The position numbers were made by a program, and so were the translations under genes. The notes under the pieces were generated by a model, which saw only the letters and a list, made by a program, of their open reading frames with translations, was not told the origin of the DNA and searched no databases. A stretch of 29,151 nt of DNA from an uncultured Holophagales bacterium (GTDB taxonomy: Bacteria; Acidobacteriota; Thermoanaerobaculia; UBA5066), in NCBI GenBank assembly GCA_937927565.1, contig CALBDV010000536.1, positions 1 through 29,151 of the forward strand. The letters run 5' to 3'. Every line of letters starts with the position of its first letter. Within the stretch, counting starts at the first letter, position 1. This document shows positions 21,756 to 29,151 of the stretch, piece after piece.

Positions 21756-22682
21756 TCACCTAGGTTCGAGGAGAGCGCGAAGGGAGGGCGAGATGAGGGC
21801 GGCTTCCGCGCGTGCCGCCCCCCCCTTCTGCCGGAAAGAGGCGAGGGACGCGCGGGCGGCCGCGAGCAGGGCCTCGTCGCGGCGTCCTTCGAGGACGTAG
21901 CGGTTGCCCAGGGCCGATGCCTCGACGAGGTCGAGCTCGCGAGCGCCAGGGCTTCGTTGCCTCTCCGCCCGTACGAGGGCCGCGGACTCGTCGAATCTGC
22001 CGGCGGCAAGGGCGACGAGGGCCCCGGCGAGGCGCACCGGGGGCGGCGAAGGGACGAGCGTCGGCCCCGGAGCGCCCGGGATCGGCACTGGTGTCGGTCC
22101 CGTGGGAGGGGTTGCGGCGGGAGTCGGCACTGGCAGGGCAGGCCCGGATGTCGGGAGGGGAGGAGGAGGCGTGGGCGAGGGGCCTGGTACCGGCGTCGAC
22201 TCGGCGGGGCGAGGCTCCCGGCGGACTGCCTCGCGGCGCTCCAGCTCGGCGATGCGTTGGGTCCGGTCCTCGGTCTCCCTTCGGTTCGGAAAGCTGCCGC
22301 CGGCGGCCGAAGCGCGAAGGTGCGACAGGGCCCGTGCCTCATTGCCCGTCTCCATGAGCGCCACGCCCAGCCAGAAGTGGGGATCGTAGAAATCGACGGC
22401 GTGGCGACTCGTCCCGAAGCTCTCCCGGGGCGTCTCGTGGCCCGTTTCCAGCGCCTTCTCGAGCTTCGGAATCGCCTCCCCGTAGCGTCCCTTCGCGATG
22501 AGATCCCTCGCCTCGACGTACGGGCGGACGGCGTAGTCGGGGGGTAGAATACCGGCCTGCGGTGCCGAGAGGCCTGCCCGTGGCACGAGCGTTGCTAGCA
22601 GGACGACCGCGTTCGTGGCGGCCGTCAGGGCGCCCCGGACGAACCGGTTGCGTGAGGTGGGGCGGGCCAACCGACACTTCAT
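21756..22682 (-). CDS. Secreted TPR protein with proline-rich linker
   Basis: 308 residues from ATG 22682 (an in-frame TTG at 22721 is an alternative). The N-terminus MKCRLARPTSRNRFVRGAL followed by a hydrophobic stretch ending LSAPQA looks like a signal peptide. Residues about 45-130 contain TPR-like helices (ARDLIAKGRYGEAIPKLEKA, DPHFWLGVALMETGNEARAL). A linker rich in Pro, Thr, Gly and Ser spans about 160-215, and a second helical part (LVALAAGRFDESAALVRAER, LEGRRDEALLAAARASLASF) ends the protein. No enzyme motif. Probably a periplasmic or surface scaffold. No Shine-Dalgarno sequence; TAAACT at 22700-22705 (minus) is a possible -10. Its stop lies 7 nt from that of the FHA-RDD gene. Confidence 0.72.
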   Translation of the reverse strand: MKCRLARPTSRNRFVRGALTAATNAVVLLATLVPRAGLSAPQAGILPPDYAVRPYVEARDLIAKGRYGEAIPKLEKALETGHETPRESFGTSRHAVDFYDPHFWLGVALMETGNEARALSHLRASAAGGSFPNRRETEDRTQRIAELERREAVRREPRPAESTPVPGPSPTPPPPLPTSGPALPVPTPAATPPTGPTPVPIPGAPGPTLVPSPPPVRLAGALVALAAGRFDESAALVRAERQRSPGARELDLVEASALGNRYVLEGRRDEALLAAARASLASFRQKGGAARAEAALISPSLRALLEPR

Positions 22683-22735
22683 GGAGGCACGACACGCCGA
22701 GTTTAGCGGTGTGGCGTGCAAAGGGGATGACGACG

Positions 22736-25591
22736 ATGCCGCGAAACCTCGCTTCGCTCAGGGCCGCCCTCGCGGCGGTCGGGGTGTTTCTCGCCTCCTC
22801 CGGCGCTCCGGCCGCGGCGGCCGAGGACCTCTCGCCGGAAAGACCCGCCCTCCGCGTCGAGTCGCAGCTCCTTTCGGCGGGCACCCTCGACCCGTGCACC
22901 CCGCCCTACAATGTCGAGCCTCCTGTCGTCAGCCCGGCGGCGCCTCCGGCGTTCACCACCTACGTCCTCTCCTGGAACACGCTGACCGCCGGAGAAGCGG
23001 GACCGGGAGGAGGCGAAAGGAGCCTCCAATTCCGCCTCAGGCGAACGACGGCCTACGGAGAAGTCAAAGAGACGCTCATCGACGCCGGAACGGCCGCATT
23101 CGCGGACGGACCAGGGGAGTACCTCTACCAGCTCCGGACCGAAAACACCTGCGGCGAGGCGAGCGAGTGGTCGAGACCCGCCCGGGTGGTCGTCGGCACC
23201 TCGAAGACCTCCGCTCTCGTGCTCGTTCTGGCCCCGAAGCCCCTCCTCGTGTCGGGCTCGCCGAACTCCGTGGCGTCCACGAGGCTGGTGGTCCGGAACG
23301 CCGGCAGCGAGACGCTCGACGTCACGGTATCGAGCCCGGGTGGGGCGCTCGTCGCGAACCCGAACGCTTTCCGGATCGGGTCGGGTGACTCCGCTTCCGT
23401 GAACGTGACCGTCGCCAGGGTGGTCGATCCTTCGGAGCCGTTTCACACGGAGCTGACGTTCACCGCCAGGGACGTCGTCCTGCGTGTCCCCATCGACGCT
23501 GCCGCCTCCGGCGCGGCGGCCGAAGTCCCGGTCGGATGGGATGACGAAGGGGCGGACGTCGACAGCGCAGGGAGCACCCTGCAGCGAACCCTCGTGAATC
23601 CGGGGACCCTTCCGGCGTCGATCGTGACCTCGATCTCAGCGGCGTGGCTCACGGTGAGCGGAGTCGACGGGAAGACCTGGGACCGGCCGTTGGCGCCGGG
23701 CGAGGTGCGCCCCGTGAGGCTCGCCGTCGACCGGAGCTTGCGGCGGGCCGTGATCGGGACCGAGGTCGCGACGGTGACCGTCGTGACGGCGGGCCACACC
23801 GGCAGCCCGAAGAGCCTGAGCGTGGTGGACGACGGGCCTCTGCTGGCCGCTGGTGGAGGTCCCTTTCCTTCGGGCAACGACCCCGACCTGCCGCCTCTCT
23901 ACCTCATGAAGAGCCGGCTCCTCTTCCCGTCGCTGCCGAACGCCGTCGATGCTCTCGGAATCGGGCGTTACACCTCCGACGTCTGGCTTTCGAACGTCGA
24001 TGCCGTTTCCCCGATCAAGGTCGTCCTGACGCTCACCCCCTCCGGGCAGGGGAACACCTCCGCCGGGGTCCGGCAGTACGTCTTTCCTCTCGGAGCGGGG
24101 GAGACCCGCCGATTCCGGAACATCGTGGGGACGGTCTTCGGCTACGAGGGCGCGTGCTCCCTCGACATCAGCTCGCCGGCCGCGACGCTCTCGGCGACGG
24201 CGATGGTGAACAACAAGCGGCTCGTTCCGCCCGTGGCGGGGAAGACGGCCGCTCTCGGGACGGCCGTCGAGGGGACCATCCTTTCCACGGGCGAGTTCGG
24301 GTTCGAGATGCGGCCCGTGTCGAGGGGAGAGGGGGTGAACGCCTACGATCCCGTGTACATCGTCTCCGGCCTCTTTCACGACGCCACGCGGCGGACGAAC
24401 CTGATCCTCAGGGAGACGACCGGGAACGAGACGCAGGTCGTGATCCGGCTCTTCGACAACGTCGGGAGCCCGATCCGGAAGAACGGGCAGCCGGTGATCC
24501 TCGATCTGAAGGTCCCCGCGCTCGGATCGCTGCAGATCAACGACGACGAGATCTTCGAGGCAGACCCGATCACGACTGGGAGCATCTGGGCCCAGCTGGA
24601 GTTCAAGGACGGAGTGGTCGATCCGTTCGGCAGGGAACGGGGCGCGGTCGTTCCCTTCGCGACGGTGATCGACGCGGGCACTCAGGACGCCTCGCTGCGG
24701 GTGGGCGTGTCGAGGTCGGCGCTCGCCCCGACGCCGCCGGAGACCGCGGCTTCGGTCAAGGCGCTGGGAGGTACCCTCGCGGCCCGGGACGAGGCGCAGC
24801 CGCTCTTCTTCCCTGCGGCCCGGGTGACGGGTGCGGCGCTGGCCTCGGGGCAGCTACCGAAGTGGCGCACGCGGGTCACGCTCTCGAACGTCGGTCAGAC
24901 GGAGCAGAGAAACGTCCGCCTGAGGTTCACGGACAAGAGCGGGAACTTCCCCGGAGGTACGGACCGGCCAACCTACATCGTGCCGCCGGGGTGGGGAATC
25001 ACCTTCGACGACGTCCTCGAGGAAGCGTTCGGGATTTCTTCTGACGCCGGTGTCTGGGGGACCATCGAAATCGACAACGTGAAGCGGACGGACGGGACGT
25101 GGCTCTACACCTGGACCGACGTCGACGTCCAGACCGAGACCTACACGAAGGACACGGTCGACCCGTTGAACGGCGAGTTCCGGACCGGAATGGAGGGCTA
25201 TTCGTACAAGCACGGCTATTCCTCGATCCAGTCGAATATCGGGACGGCGCTCATCGAGGGGGCCGAGACCTCACCGCGCTACCGGACGAACCTGATACTC
25301 CAGGAGGTGGCGGGCGCCCCGTGCACCGTGGCCATCGGGGTCTACCAGCCGGGGACGATCGTCCCGATCGCCGTCAAGCTCGTGTCTCTCGAGGCGAATG
25401 ACTACATCTCCCGCGAGCTTTTTCGGGACCTGATGAACCTGGACCTCGAGGAGATCGTCGACGCCCGAGTCGTCGTCGTACAGCAGGACGGCGACGGCGT
25501 CTTCATGGCGTTCGTATCGAAGATCAACCTCGTGACGGGCGATCCGGCGAACGTCTTCCTTCGCCCGGCCGCAGCCGGAACGGGCCGCTGA
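22736..25591 (+). CDS. Large secreted repeat protein (951 aa), function unknown
   Basis: Start ATG 22736 has AAAGGGG 9 nt upstream; ATG 22727 is less well spaced. Residues 1-27 are a signal peptide ending APAAAAE. A fibronectin-III-like segment follows (FTTYVLSWNTL, YLYQLRTENTCGEASEWS), then an ASH/Hydin-like segment (VASTRLVVRNAGSETLDVTV). From about residue 410 four related units of roughly 145 residues follow, starting near 410, 552, 708 and 848, each with the pattern (R/Y/W)-x-T-x-x-x-L-x-(N/E) such as RRTNLILRETTGNETQVVIR and YRTNLILQEVAGAPCTVAIG. No enzyme motif and no membrane anchor. I do not recognise a named family; such proteins are frequent in Acidobacteriota-like genomes. Probably an exported adhesin or envelope protein. 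Confidence 0.8.
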   Translation: MPRNLASLRAALAAVGVFLASSGAPAAAAEDLSPERPALRVESQLLSAGTLDPCTPPYNVEPPVVSPAAPPAFTTYVLSWNTLTAGEAGPGGGERSLQFRLRRTTAYGEVKETLIDAGTAAFADGPGEYLYQLRTENTCGEASEWSRPARVVVGTSKTSALVLVLAPKPLLVSGSPNSVASTRLVVRNAGSETLDVTVSSPGGALVANPNAFRIGSGDSASVNVTVARVVDPSEPFHTELTFTARDVVLRVPIDAAASGAAAEVPVGWDDEGADVDSAGSTLQRTLVNPGTLPASIVTSISAAWLTVSGVDGKTWDRPLAPGEVRPVRLAVDRSLRRAVIGTEVATVTVVTAGHTGSPKSLSVVDDGPLLAAGGGPFPSGNDPDLPPLYLMKSRLLFPSLPNAVDALGIGRYTSDVWLSNVDAVSPIKVVLTLTPSGQGNTSAGVRQYVFPLGAGETRRFRNIVGTVFGYEGACSLDISSPAATLSATAMVNNKRLVPPVAGKTAALGTAVEGTILSTGEFGFEMRPVSRGEGVNAYDPVYIVSGLFHDATRRTNLILRETTGNETQVVIRLFDNVGSPIRKNGQPVILDLKVPALGSLQINDDEIFEADPITTGSIWAQLEFKDGVVDPFGRERGAVVPFATVIDAGTQDASLRVGVSRSALAPTPPETAASVKALGGTLAARDEAQPLFFPAARVTGAALASGQLPKWRTRVTLSNVGQTEQRNVRLRFTDKSGNFPGGTDRPTYIVPPGWGITFDDVLEEAFGISSDAGVWGTIEIDNVKRTDGTWLYTWTDVDVQTETYTKDTVDPLNGEFRTGMEGYSYKHGYSSIQSNIGTALIEGAETSPRYRTNLILQEVAGAPCTVAIGVYQPGTIVPIAVKLVSLEANDYISRELFRDLMNLDLEEIVDARVVVVQQDGDGVFMAFVSKINLVTGDPANVFLRPAAAGTGR

Positions 25592-25646
25592 ATCTGTCGA
25601 TGCGGGCCGTTGACGTGGCGAGGGCGGGCCGCTGACGCGGGGCCGG
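25581..25646. repeat. Three 11-mers CGGGCCGYTGA phased at exactly 22 bp
   Basis: CGGGCCGCTGA at 25581-25591, CGGGCCGTTGA at 25603-25613 and CGGGCCGCTGA at 25625-25635 recur at exactly 22 bp, two helical turns. The first copy contains the stop codon of the secreted protein gene. A weak fourth start (CGGGC, 25647) follows in phase. The array lies 58 nt upstream of the kinase start. Possible operator array or remnant tandem duplication. Confidence 0.65.
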
Positions 25647-25693
25647 CGGGCACGGGTTAACCTCGGCAGAGGCGAAAGCCCTCTGGAGGAAGC

Positions 25694-27109
25694 CTGAGCC
25701 CGCCCGCCGTCGAACGGATCGCTCATTACCGGATCGTCCGCCGCGTCGGCCGCGGCGGGATGGGGATCGTCTATCGCGCCGTCGACGAGCGCGACGGCAA
25801 GACGGTCGCGCTGAAGGTGATCCGCGAGACCGAGGTCGGGGGGGACGAATCGGCGCCGCACGTGGCCGAGGCACGGGTCCGCTTCACGCGGGAGGCCGAG
25901 ATCCTCCAGGCGCTCCTCCACGCGAACGTCGTCACGTTCTACGAGATCGGCGAGGAAGACGGGACGCCCTACCTCGCGATGGAGTACCTCGAGGGCAAGC
26001 CGATCGGCAGCTACGCCGGTCATCCGTTCCCCGAGACGCTTCCGCTCCTGATCCAGGCCGCGAACGGAATGGAGTACCTCGCTTCCCGGGGGATCGTCCA
26101 CCGCGACCTCTCCCCCGACAACGTCTTCGTCGTCGAAAGCGGCGGAGAGAAGACCGTCAAGCTCCTCGATTTCGGCATCGCCAAGCTCTTCGAGTCGGCC
26201 GCGTCGGAGTCCCTGACCGCAACGGGCTTCTTCCTCGGGAAGGTCGCGTACGGGTCGCCGGAGCAGCTCGGGTCCCTGGGACAGGGAGCGGCGCTCGACT
26301 GGCGGAGCGACGTCTACAGCCTCGGGGTCATCTTCTATCAGGTCCTCGCTGGGCGCCGGCCATTCGAGGGACGCGCTCCGGTGGAGTACATCGCCGCGCA
26401 CCTGAACCACCTGCCTCCGCCCGTCGCCGCGCCGCCCGGCTCTCCCGCCCTTCCAATGGAGCTCGTCCGGCTCATCGGGCAGATGCTCGAGAAGAGGCGC
26501 GAGGACCGCCCGCAAAGCTACCGCGACATCACCGAACGACTCGTCTCCGTCCTCCGCTCCGCGACCGCACCGGGTGGCCTTCATCCTCGGGAGCCGGAGC
26601 CGGCGGACACGGGGAGCGCATCGGGAGAGCCGGGCGCGATTCCCCGCGGACCGACCGCGCCGACGCAGCTCGTCGCGGGCCGGACCCGTTCGATCTCTGC
26701 GCCTGCGCGGCGGACCGCCGGAATCGTCCTCGCCGCAGCGTCCCTCCTCGGGCTCCTGCTCTGGGGGGCGCTCACGCGCAAACCGCCGACTGTCCTGGCC
26801 CCACCGAGAGCCGTGTCGGCCCCGGCGCGTCGCGTGCCCGCAACGGCGGAGCTGCGGATCACCTCGGTCCCGTGGGCTGCGGTCGTGTCGGTCGTCGACG
26901 TGAAGAGCGGGATTGCCATTCCCCTGCCGTCCCCGTCCGAGACGCCGATCGTCCTGCCGGTTCCGCCCGGTCGCTACCGCGTCACCTTGGCCGAGCCGCC
27001 GCCCGGCTCCGCGCGCGCCGAGCGCGAGGTGGATGCCGCCACCGGGGAGCCTGCACTCGTCGCCCTCAACCTCCGACCGATCGAAGAGCTCCTGGAGACC
27101 CTCCGATGA
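25694..27109 (+). CDS. Membrane Ser/Thr protein kinase with PEGA-like extracellular domain
   Basis: 471 residues from CTG 25694, which is preceded by GGAGGA. The first ATG in frame (25760) would remove most of the glycine loop, and an in-frame TAA at 25658 leaves no ATG, GTG or TTG between. Kinase motifs: VGRGGMGIVYRAVDE (17-31), catalytic lysine in VALKVI (near 40), MEYLEGKP hinge, HRDLSPDN (near 136), DFG (near 159), YGSPEQL in the activation segment and a proper APE-like region, so it should be active. A single membrane helix (IVLAAASLLGLLLWGAL, about 342-360) is followed by a 110-residue outer part resembling PEGA (AELRITSVPWAAVVSVVD, PPGRYRVTLAEPPPG). The barrel gene downstream overlaps the stop (ATGA). 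Confidence 0.9.
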   Translation: MSPPAVERIAHYRIVRRVGRGGMGIVYRAVDERDGKTVALKVIRETEVGGDESAPHVAEARVRFTREAEILQALLHANVVTFYEIGEEDGTPYLAMEYLEGKPIGSYAGHPFPETLPLLIQAANGMEYLASRGIVHRDLSPDNVFVVESGGEKTVKLLDFGIAKLFESAASESLTATGFFLGKVAYGSPEQLGSLGQGAALDWRSDVYSLGVIFYQVLAGRRPFEGRAPVEYIAAHLNHLPPPVAAPPGSPALPMELVRLIGQMLEKRREDRPQSYRDITERLVSVLRSATAPGGLHPREPEPADTGSASGEPGAIPRGPTAPTQLVAGRTRSISAPARRTAGIVLAAASLLGLLLWGALTRKPPTVLAPPRAVSAPARRVPATAELRITSVPWAAVVSVVDVKSGIAIPLPSPSETPIVLPVPPGRYRVTLAEPPPGSARAEREVDAATGEPALVALNLRPIEELLETLR

Positions 27110-28527
27110 AAAGGTCCGTCCTCGCCTTCCTCCTCGTCTCGGCGGCTCCCGCGTCCGCCCAGGTCGAGTCGGCGCTTCTGTCCAAGATCACGTTCAACCT
27201 GACGAACCCGGGCGGGAAATCGCTCGCCATGGGGGGCGCCTTCACAGCGATCGCCGACGATGCCACCGCGGCCATCGCCAACCCCGCCGGTCTCGGCCTC
27301 CTCTCGTCTGTCGAGGTGGGGATCTCGGGGAAGAGGTCGGACGACGTCATCGGCCTCGTCACCGCGCGCTCGACGGCGTCGGGCAGCTACGGGACGCCGT
27401 ACCCGCCGGTTTACGGCGTGAACTCCGATATCTCTGCTCGGGCCTCGGGCGTGGAGTTCGCCGGGGCCGTCCTTCCCGTGTCCCGGCGGTTCGTCGCCGC
27501 CGTGAGCTTCGCCGAGAACCTGCGCTTCGAAGGCGATCCGGGAGAGGACGGATACACGTATATCGAGCTGCGCGACAACAGGTCGGGTGGCTCGACACGG
27601 CGGGACTATCTCTACGAGTTCCGCGAGCACGGGGCGGTCTCGCTCCGCAACCGGCTCCTCGGCCTTTCCGCCGCCTACCGTGCCACGGATCGCCTCCGGA
27701 TCGGTGCGGGGGTGACGCTGAACCGGATGGAGCTCGACCTCCTGGGAGACGCCGGGGGCGTGCACAGGATCGTCCACCGGAACTACACGCCGACGACGAT
27801 CGAGACGTCCACGACGACCGTGGCGATCCGGGGCCTCGACCAGAACACGCTCGGCTTCGTCGTGGGTGTTCACGCCGATCTCTTGCCGGGCGGCAAGCTG
27901 ACCGCGGGCGCGGTCTACCGGCAGACGGGTAAGGCGACGGGAACGCTCGAAATCGGGGGGGACGTCCCGGAGCCTCTCGTCGGACAGGAGACGCGGTCGT
28001 TCTCGGCCCGCGTGCCGCGGGACGCGGCGGTGGGACTGGCGGCGCGTCCGTTCCCCGGCCTCACCGTCGCCGCCGAAGCGCAGTGGATCGCCTACGGAGA
28101 CTTCATCGACCGGTCCCTTCCCACGGTCTCCTACAAGGGGCGCGTGGGACCGTTTCCCGGCATTCCCCTGGTGAACCCGATACTGGCGGAGTTCTCCCCG
28201 CCCGACGACGTCATCCTGCCGCGGATCGGAATCGAATATGTCGCGAGCACCCCAGACCTCCTGCTCGCCTTCCGGCTCGGCTATCACCGCGAACCCGCGA
28301 GAGGCGTTACGGCGAACCTCTCCGCGTACGACCCGTCGGGGGCCTACGACATCACCGACCCGCCGTACTCCGAGAGCGTGAGGACCGTCTATGACGGCGG
28401 GAGGCCCGACGACCGCTTCTCGGGCGGCCTCGGTGCGACGGTCTCGCGGCGGCTCTCCTTCGACCTCGCCTTCGACGTCGGACGCTTCTCGCGGGTGCTC
28501 TCGGCTTCGCTCTTCTACCGCTTCTGA
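27106..28527 (+). CDS. Outer-membrane beta-barrel protein (FadL/PorV-like)
   Basis: 473 residues from ATG 27106, overlapping the kinase stop as ATGA. A short signal peptide (MKRSVLAFLLVSAAPASAQ) is followed by the family N-terminal signature KSLAMGGAFTAIADDATAAI and ANPAGLGLL, as in OmpP1/FadL and PorV-type transporters. Alternating hydrophobic strands fill the rest and the chain ends with LSASLFYRF, the C-terminal aromatic expected for BamA recognition. Members carry hydrophobic compounds or serve in secretion. The coupling with a kinase gene is unusual. It ends 13 nt before the convergent right-edge gene. Confidence 0.88.
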   Translation: MKRSVLAFLLVSAAPASAQVESALLSKITFNLTNPGGKSLAMGGAFTAIADDATAAIANPAGLGLLSSVEVGISGKRSDDVIGLVTARSTASGSYGTPYPPVYGVNSDISARASGVEFAGAVLPVSRRFVAAVSFAENLRFEGDPGEDGYTYIELRDNRSGGSTRRDYLYEFREHGAVSLRNRLLGLSAAYRATDRLRIGAGVTLNRMELDLLGDAGGVHRIVHRNYTPTTIETSTTTVAIRGLDQNTLGFVVGVHADLLPGGKLTAGAVYRQTGKATGTLEIGGDVPEPLVGQETRSFSARVPRDAAVGLAARPFPGLTVAAEAQWIAYGDFIDRSLPTVSYKGRVGPFPGIPLVNPILAEFSPPDDVILPRIGIEYVASTPDLLLAFRLGYHREPARGVTANLSAYDPSGAYDITDPPYSESVRTVYDGGRPDDRFSGGLGATVSRRLSFDLAFDVGRFSRVLSASLFYRF

Positions 28528-28540
28528 ACGGGGCGCGGGT

Positions 28541-29151
28541 TCAGAGAAGGGCGCCGCAGGAGGGGCAGAAGACGTCGTCCTTCACCGCGTCGTCGTGAAG
28601 GCAGATCTCGTGCTCCACCTTCGGGGACCGCGGGGCGGGCTCGAGGACGAGCCAGGCGGTCCCGGTGGCGTCGACGGTCGCCTCGACCCGGACCCGCCGG
28701 CCGGATCTCTCCAGGACGAGCCCTCCCTGGTCGAAGGGCCCGGACGGGCGTGTCCGAGCGAGGAACCAGGCGAAGAGAGGTTCGAGGACCGGGAGCGGAA
28801 GGGGTCGGGACGTCTGCGCGACACCGCCGGAGTAGGTGCGCAGGAGCGCCCCTTTTCCCTCGGGGCCGATCTCGACGGCCTGCGCCCCCTCGTCGATCGC
28901 GTCGACGAGAAGGGCGCGCGCGAGGCGGGCGAAGGGATCGAGCTCTACGGCGGGATCGTTGCGATTCCGGGCAGGGAGCGGCGCGGGCGCGGAGGGTGCC
29001 GGGCCCCCCGGTGAAGCCCTCGGGGCCGGCGGCCCCTCGGCCTTCGGTCCGGCCGACTCCCAGGTGCGGAGAAGGTCCTCGAGGATCGGGTCCGCTGTGA
29101 CGTGGAGGTGGATCACACAGCCCGTGGAGGCGACGAGGCCCGTCTCGAGCA
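28541..29151 (-). CDS. Partial protein with GspE-N-like domain and zinc-ribbon tail (runs off right edge)
   Basis: About 203 codons in the window; the frame is still open at the edge, so the start is probably outside. An in-frame GTG at 29116 has no ribosome site. The visible part has a proline-rich linker (about 90 residues from the edge end), then DPFARLARALLVDAIDEGAQ and VEIGPEGKGALLRTY, which resemble the N-terminal domain of type II/IV secretion ATPases (the part before the ATPase core), then RVRVEATVDATGTAWLVLEP. The end VFCPSCGALL with an upstream CLHDD looks like a small zinc ribbon with one Cys replaced by His. No Walker motif is visible. It could be a regulator of type IV pilus or secretion systems, but that is weak inference. 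Confidence 0.6.
   Translation of the reverse strand, partial: LETGLVASTGCVIHLHVTADPILEDLLRTWESAGPKAEGPPAPRASPGGPAPSAPAPLPARNRNDPAVELDPFARLARALLVDAIDEGAQAVEIGPEGKGALLRTYSGGVAQTSRPLPLPVLEPLFAWFLARTRPSGPFDQGGLVLERSGRRVRVEATVDATGTAWLVLEPAPRSPKVEHEICLHDDAVKDDVFCPSCGALL

Noticed and set aside
21744..21764. CCTAGG repeated around the two convergent stops, possible terminator hairpin
   Set aside because: Only 6 bp, each copy is itself a palindrome, and there is no T-tract on either strand.
1..29151. Search for tRNA, rRNA, CRISPR arrays, insertion sequences, integrases or toxin-antitoxin and phage-defence genes
   Set aside because: No cloverleaf, spaced repeat array, transposase motif or inverted terminal repeats were recognised by eye.

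Overview
The window is GC-rich, densely coded chromosomal DNA of a free-living, Gram-negative-type bacterium. Evidence for an outer membrane is a beta-barrel protein of the FadL/PorV type and an exopolysaccharide or O-antigen gene cluster. The mix of a PEGA-type Ser/Thr kinase, an FHA-RDD protein, a large secreted repeat protein, an ECF sigma factor next to a putative anti-sigma factor, and an NADH dehydrogenase-like flavoprotein fused to a GltD-like domain fits Acidobacteriota best (Thermoanaerobaculia or Holophagae-like). Myxococcota is an alternative. This placement is inference from gene content. I found no tRNA, rRNA, CRISPR array, insertion sequence or phage genes. GTG starts are very common, one gene starts with TTG, and two genes (mutY and the kinase) appear to start with CTG.

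Layout. (1) 1-2754: a minus-strand operon for a HydB/NuoF-GltD fusion flavoprotein (cut by the left edge) and its NuoE partner. It is preceded by a long leader with a sigma70-like promoter, a duplicated operator-like sequence and a clear intrinsic terminator upstream of nuoE, which looks like an attenuator. (2) 2755-9153: polysaccharide genes. A GT39-like membrane glycosyltransferase, a GT4 glycosyltransferase and a polyprenyl glycosylphosphotransferase overlap head to tail on the plus strand. They meet a minus-strand O-antigen polymerase/ligase-like protein, which is divergent from a specialised NusG paralog. (3) 17013-9065: an uninterrupted minus-strand run of eight genes with gaps of at most 42 nt: GNAT acetyltransferase, GGDEF-EAL protein, CHAD protein, secreted phosphodiesterase/phosphatase, CBM9-like protein, ECF sigma factor, putative anti-sigma factor, mutY. 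(4) 17128-21748: methyltransferase, uvrA and an FHA-RDD membrane protein on the plus strand, with translational overlaps. (5) 21756-29151: a secreted TPR/proline-rich protein on the minus strand; divergent from it a 951-residue secreted protein with four repeats; then a Ser/Thr kinase with three 22-bp-phased repeats upstream, coupled to an outer-membrane barrel; and at the right edge a partial minus-strand gene with a zinc-ribbon tail.

How the parts may work together. The left operon probably moves electrons between NADH, NADPH and ferredoxin-type carriers. Region 2 assembles and polymerises a surface polysaccharide, and the NusG paralog is a plausible elongation control for such long operons. 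Region 3 mixes signalling (c-di-GMP, ECF sigma) with DNA repair (MutY). The FHA protein is a plausible reader of phosphothreonine made by the nearby kinase, but this is inferred only from proximity and family.

The most unusual observations are the attenuator-like nuoE leader, the HydB-GltD fusion, the 22-bp-phased repeats before the kinase, two CTG starts, several genes that look leaderless, and a 181-nt overlap between uvrA and the FHA gene.
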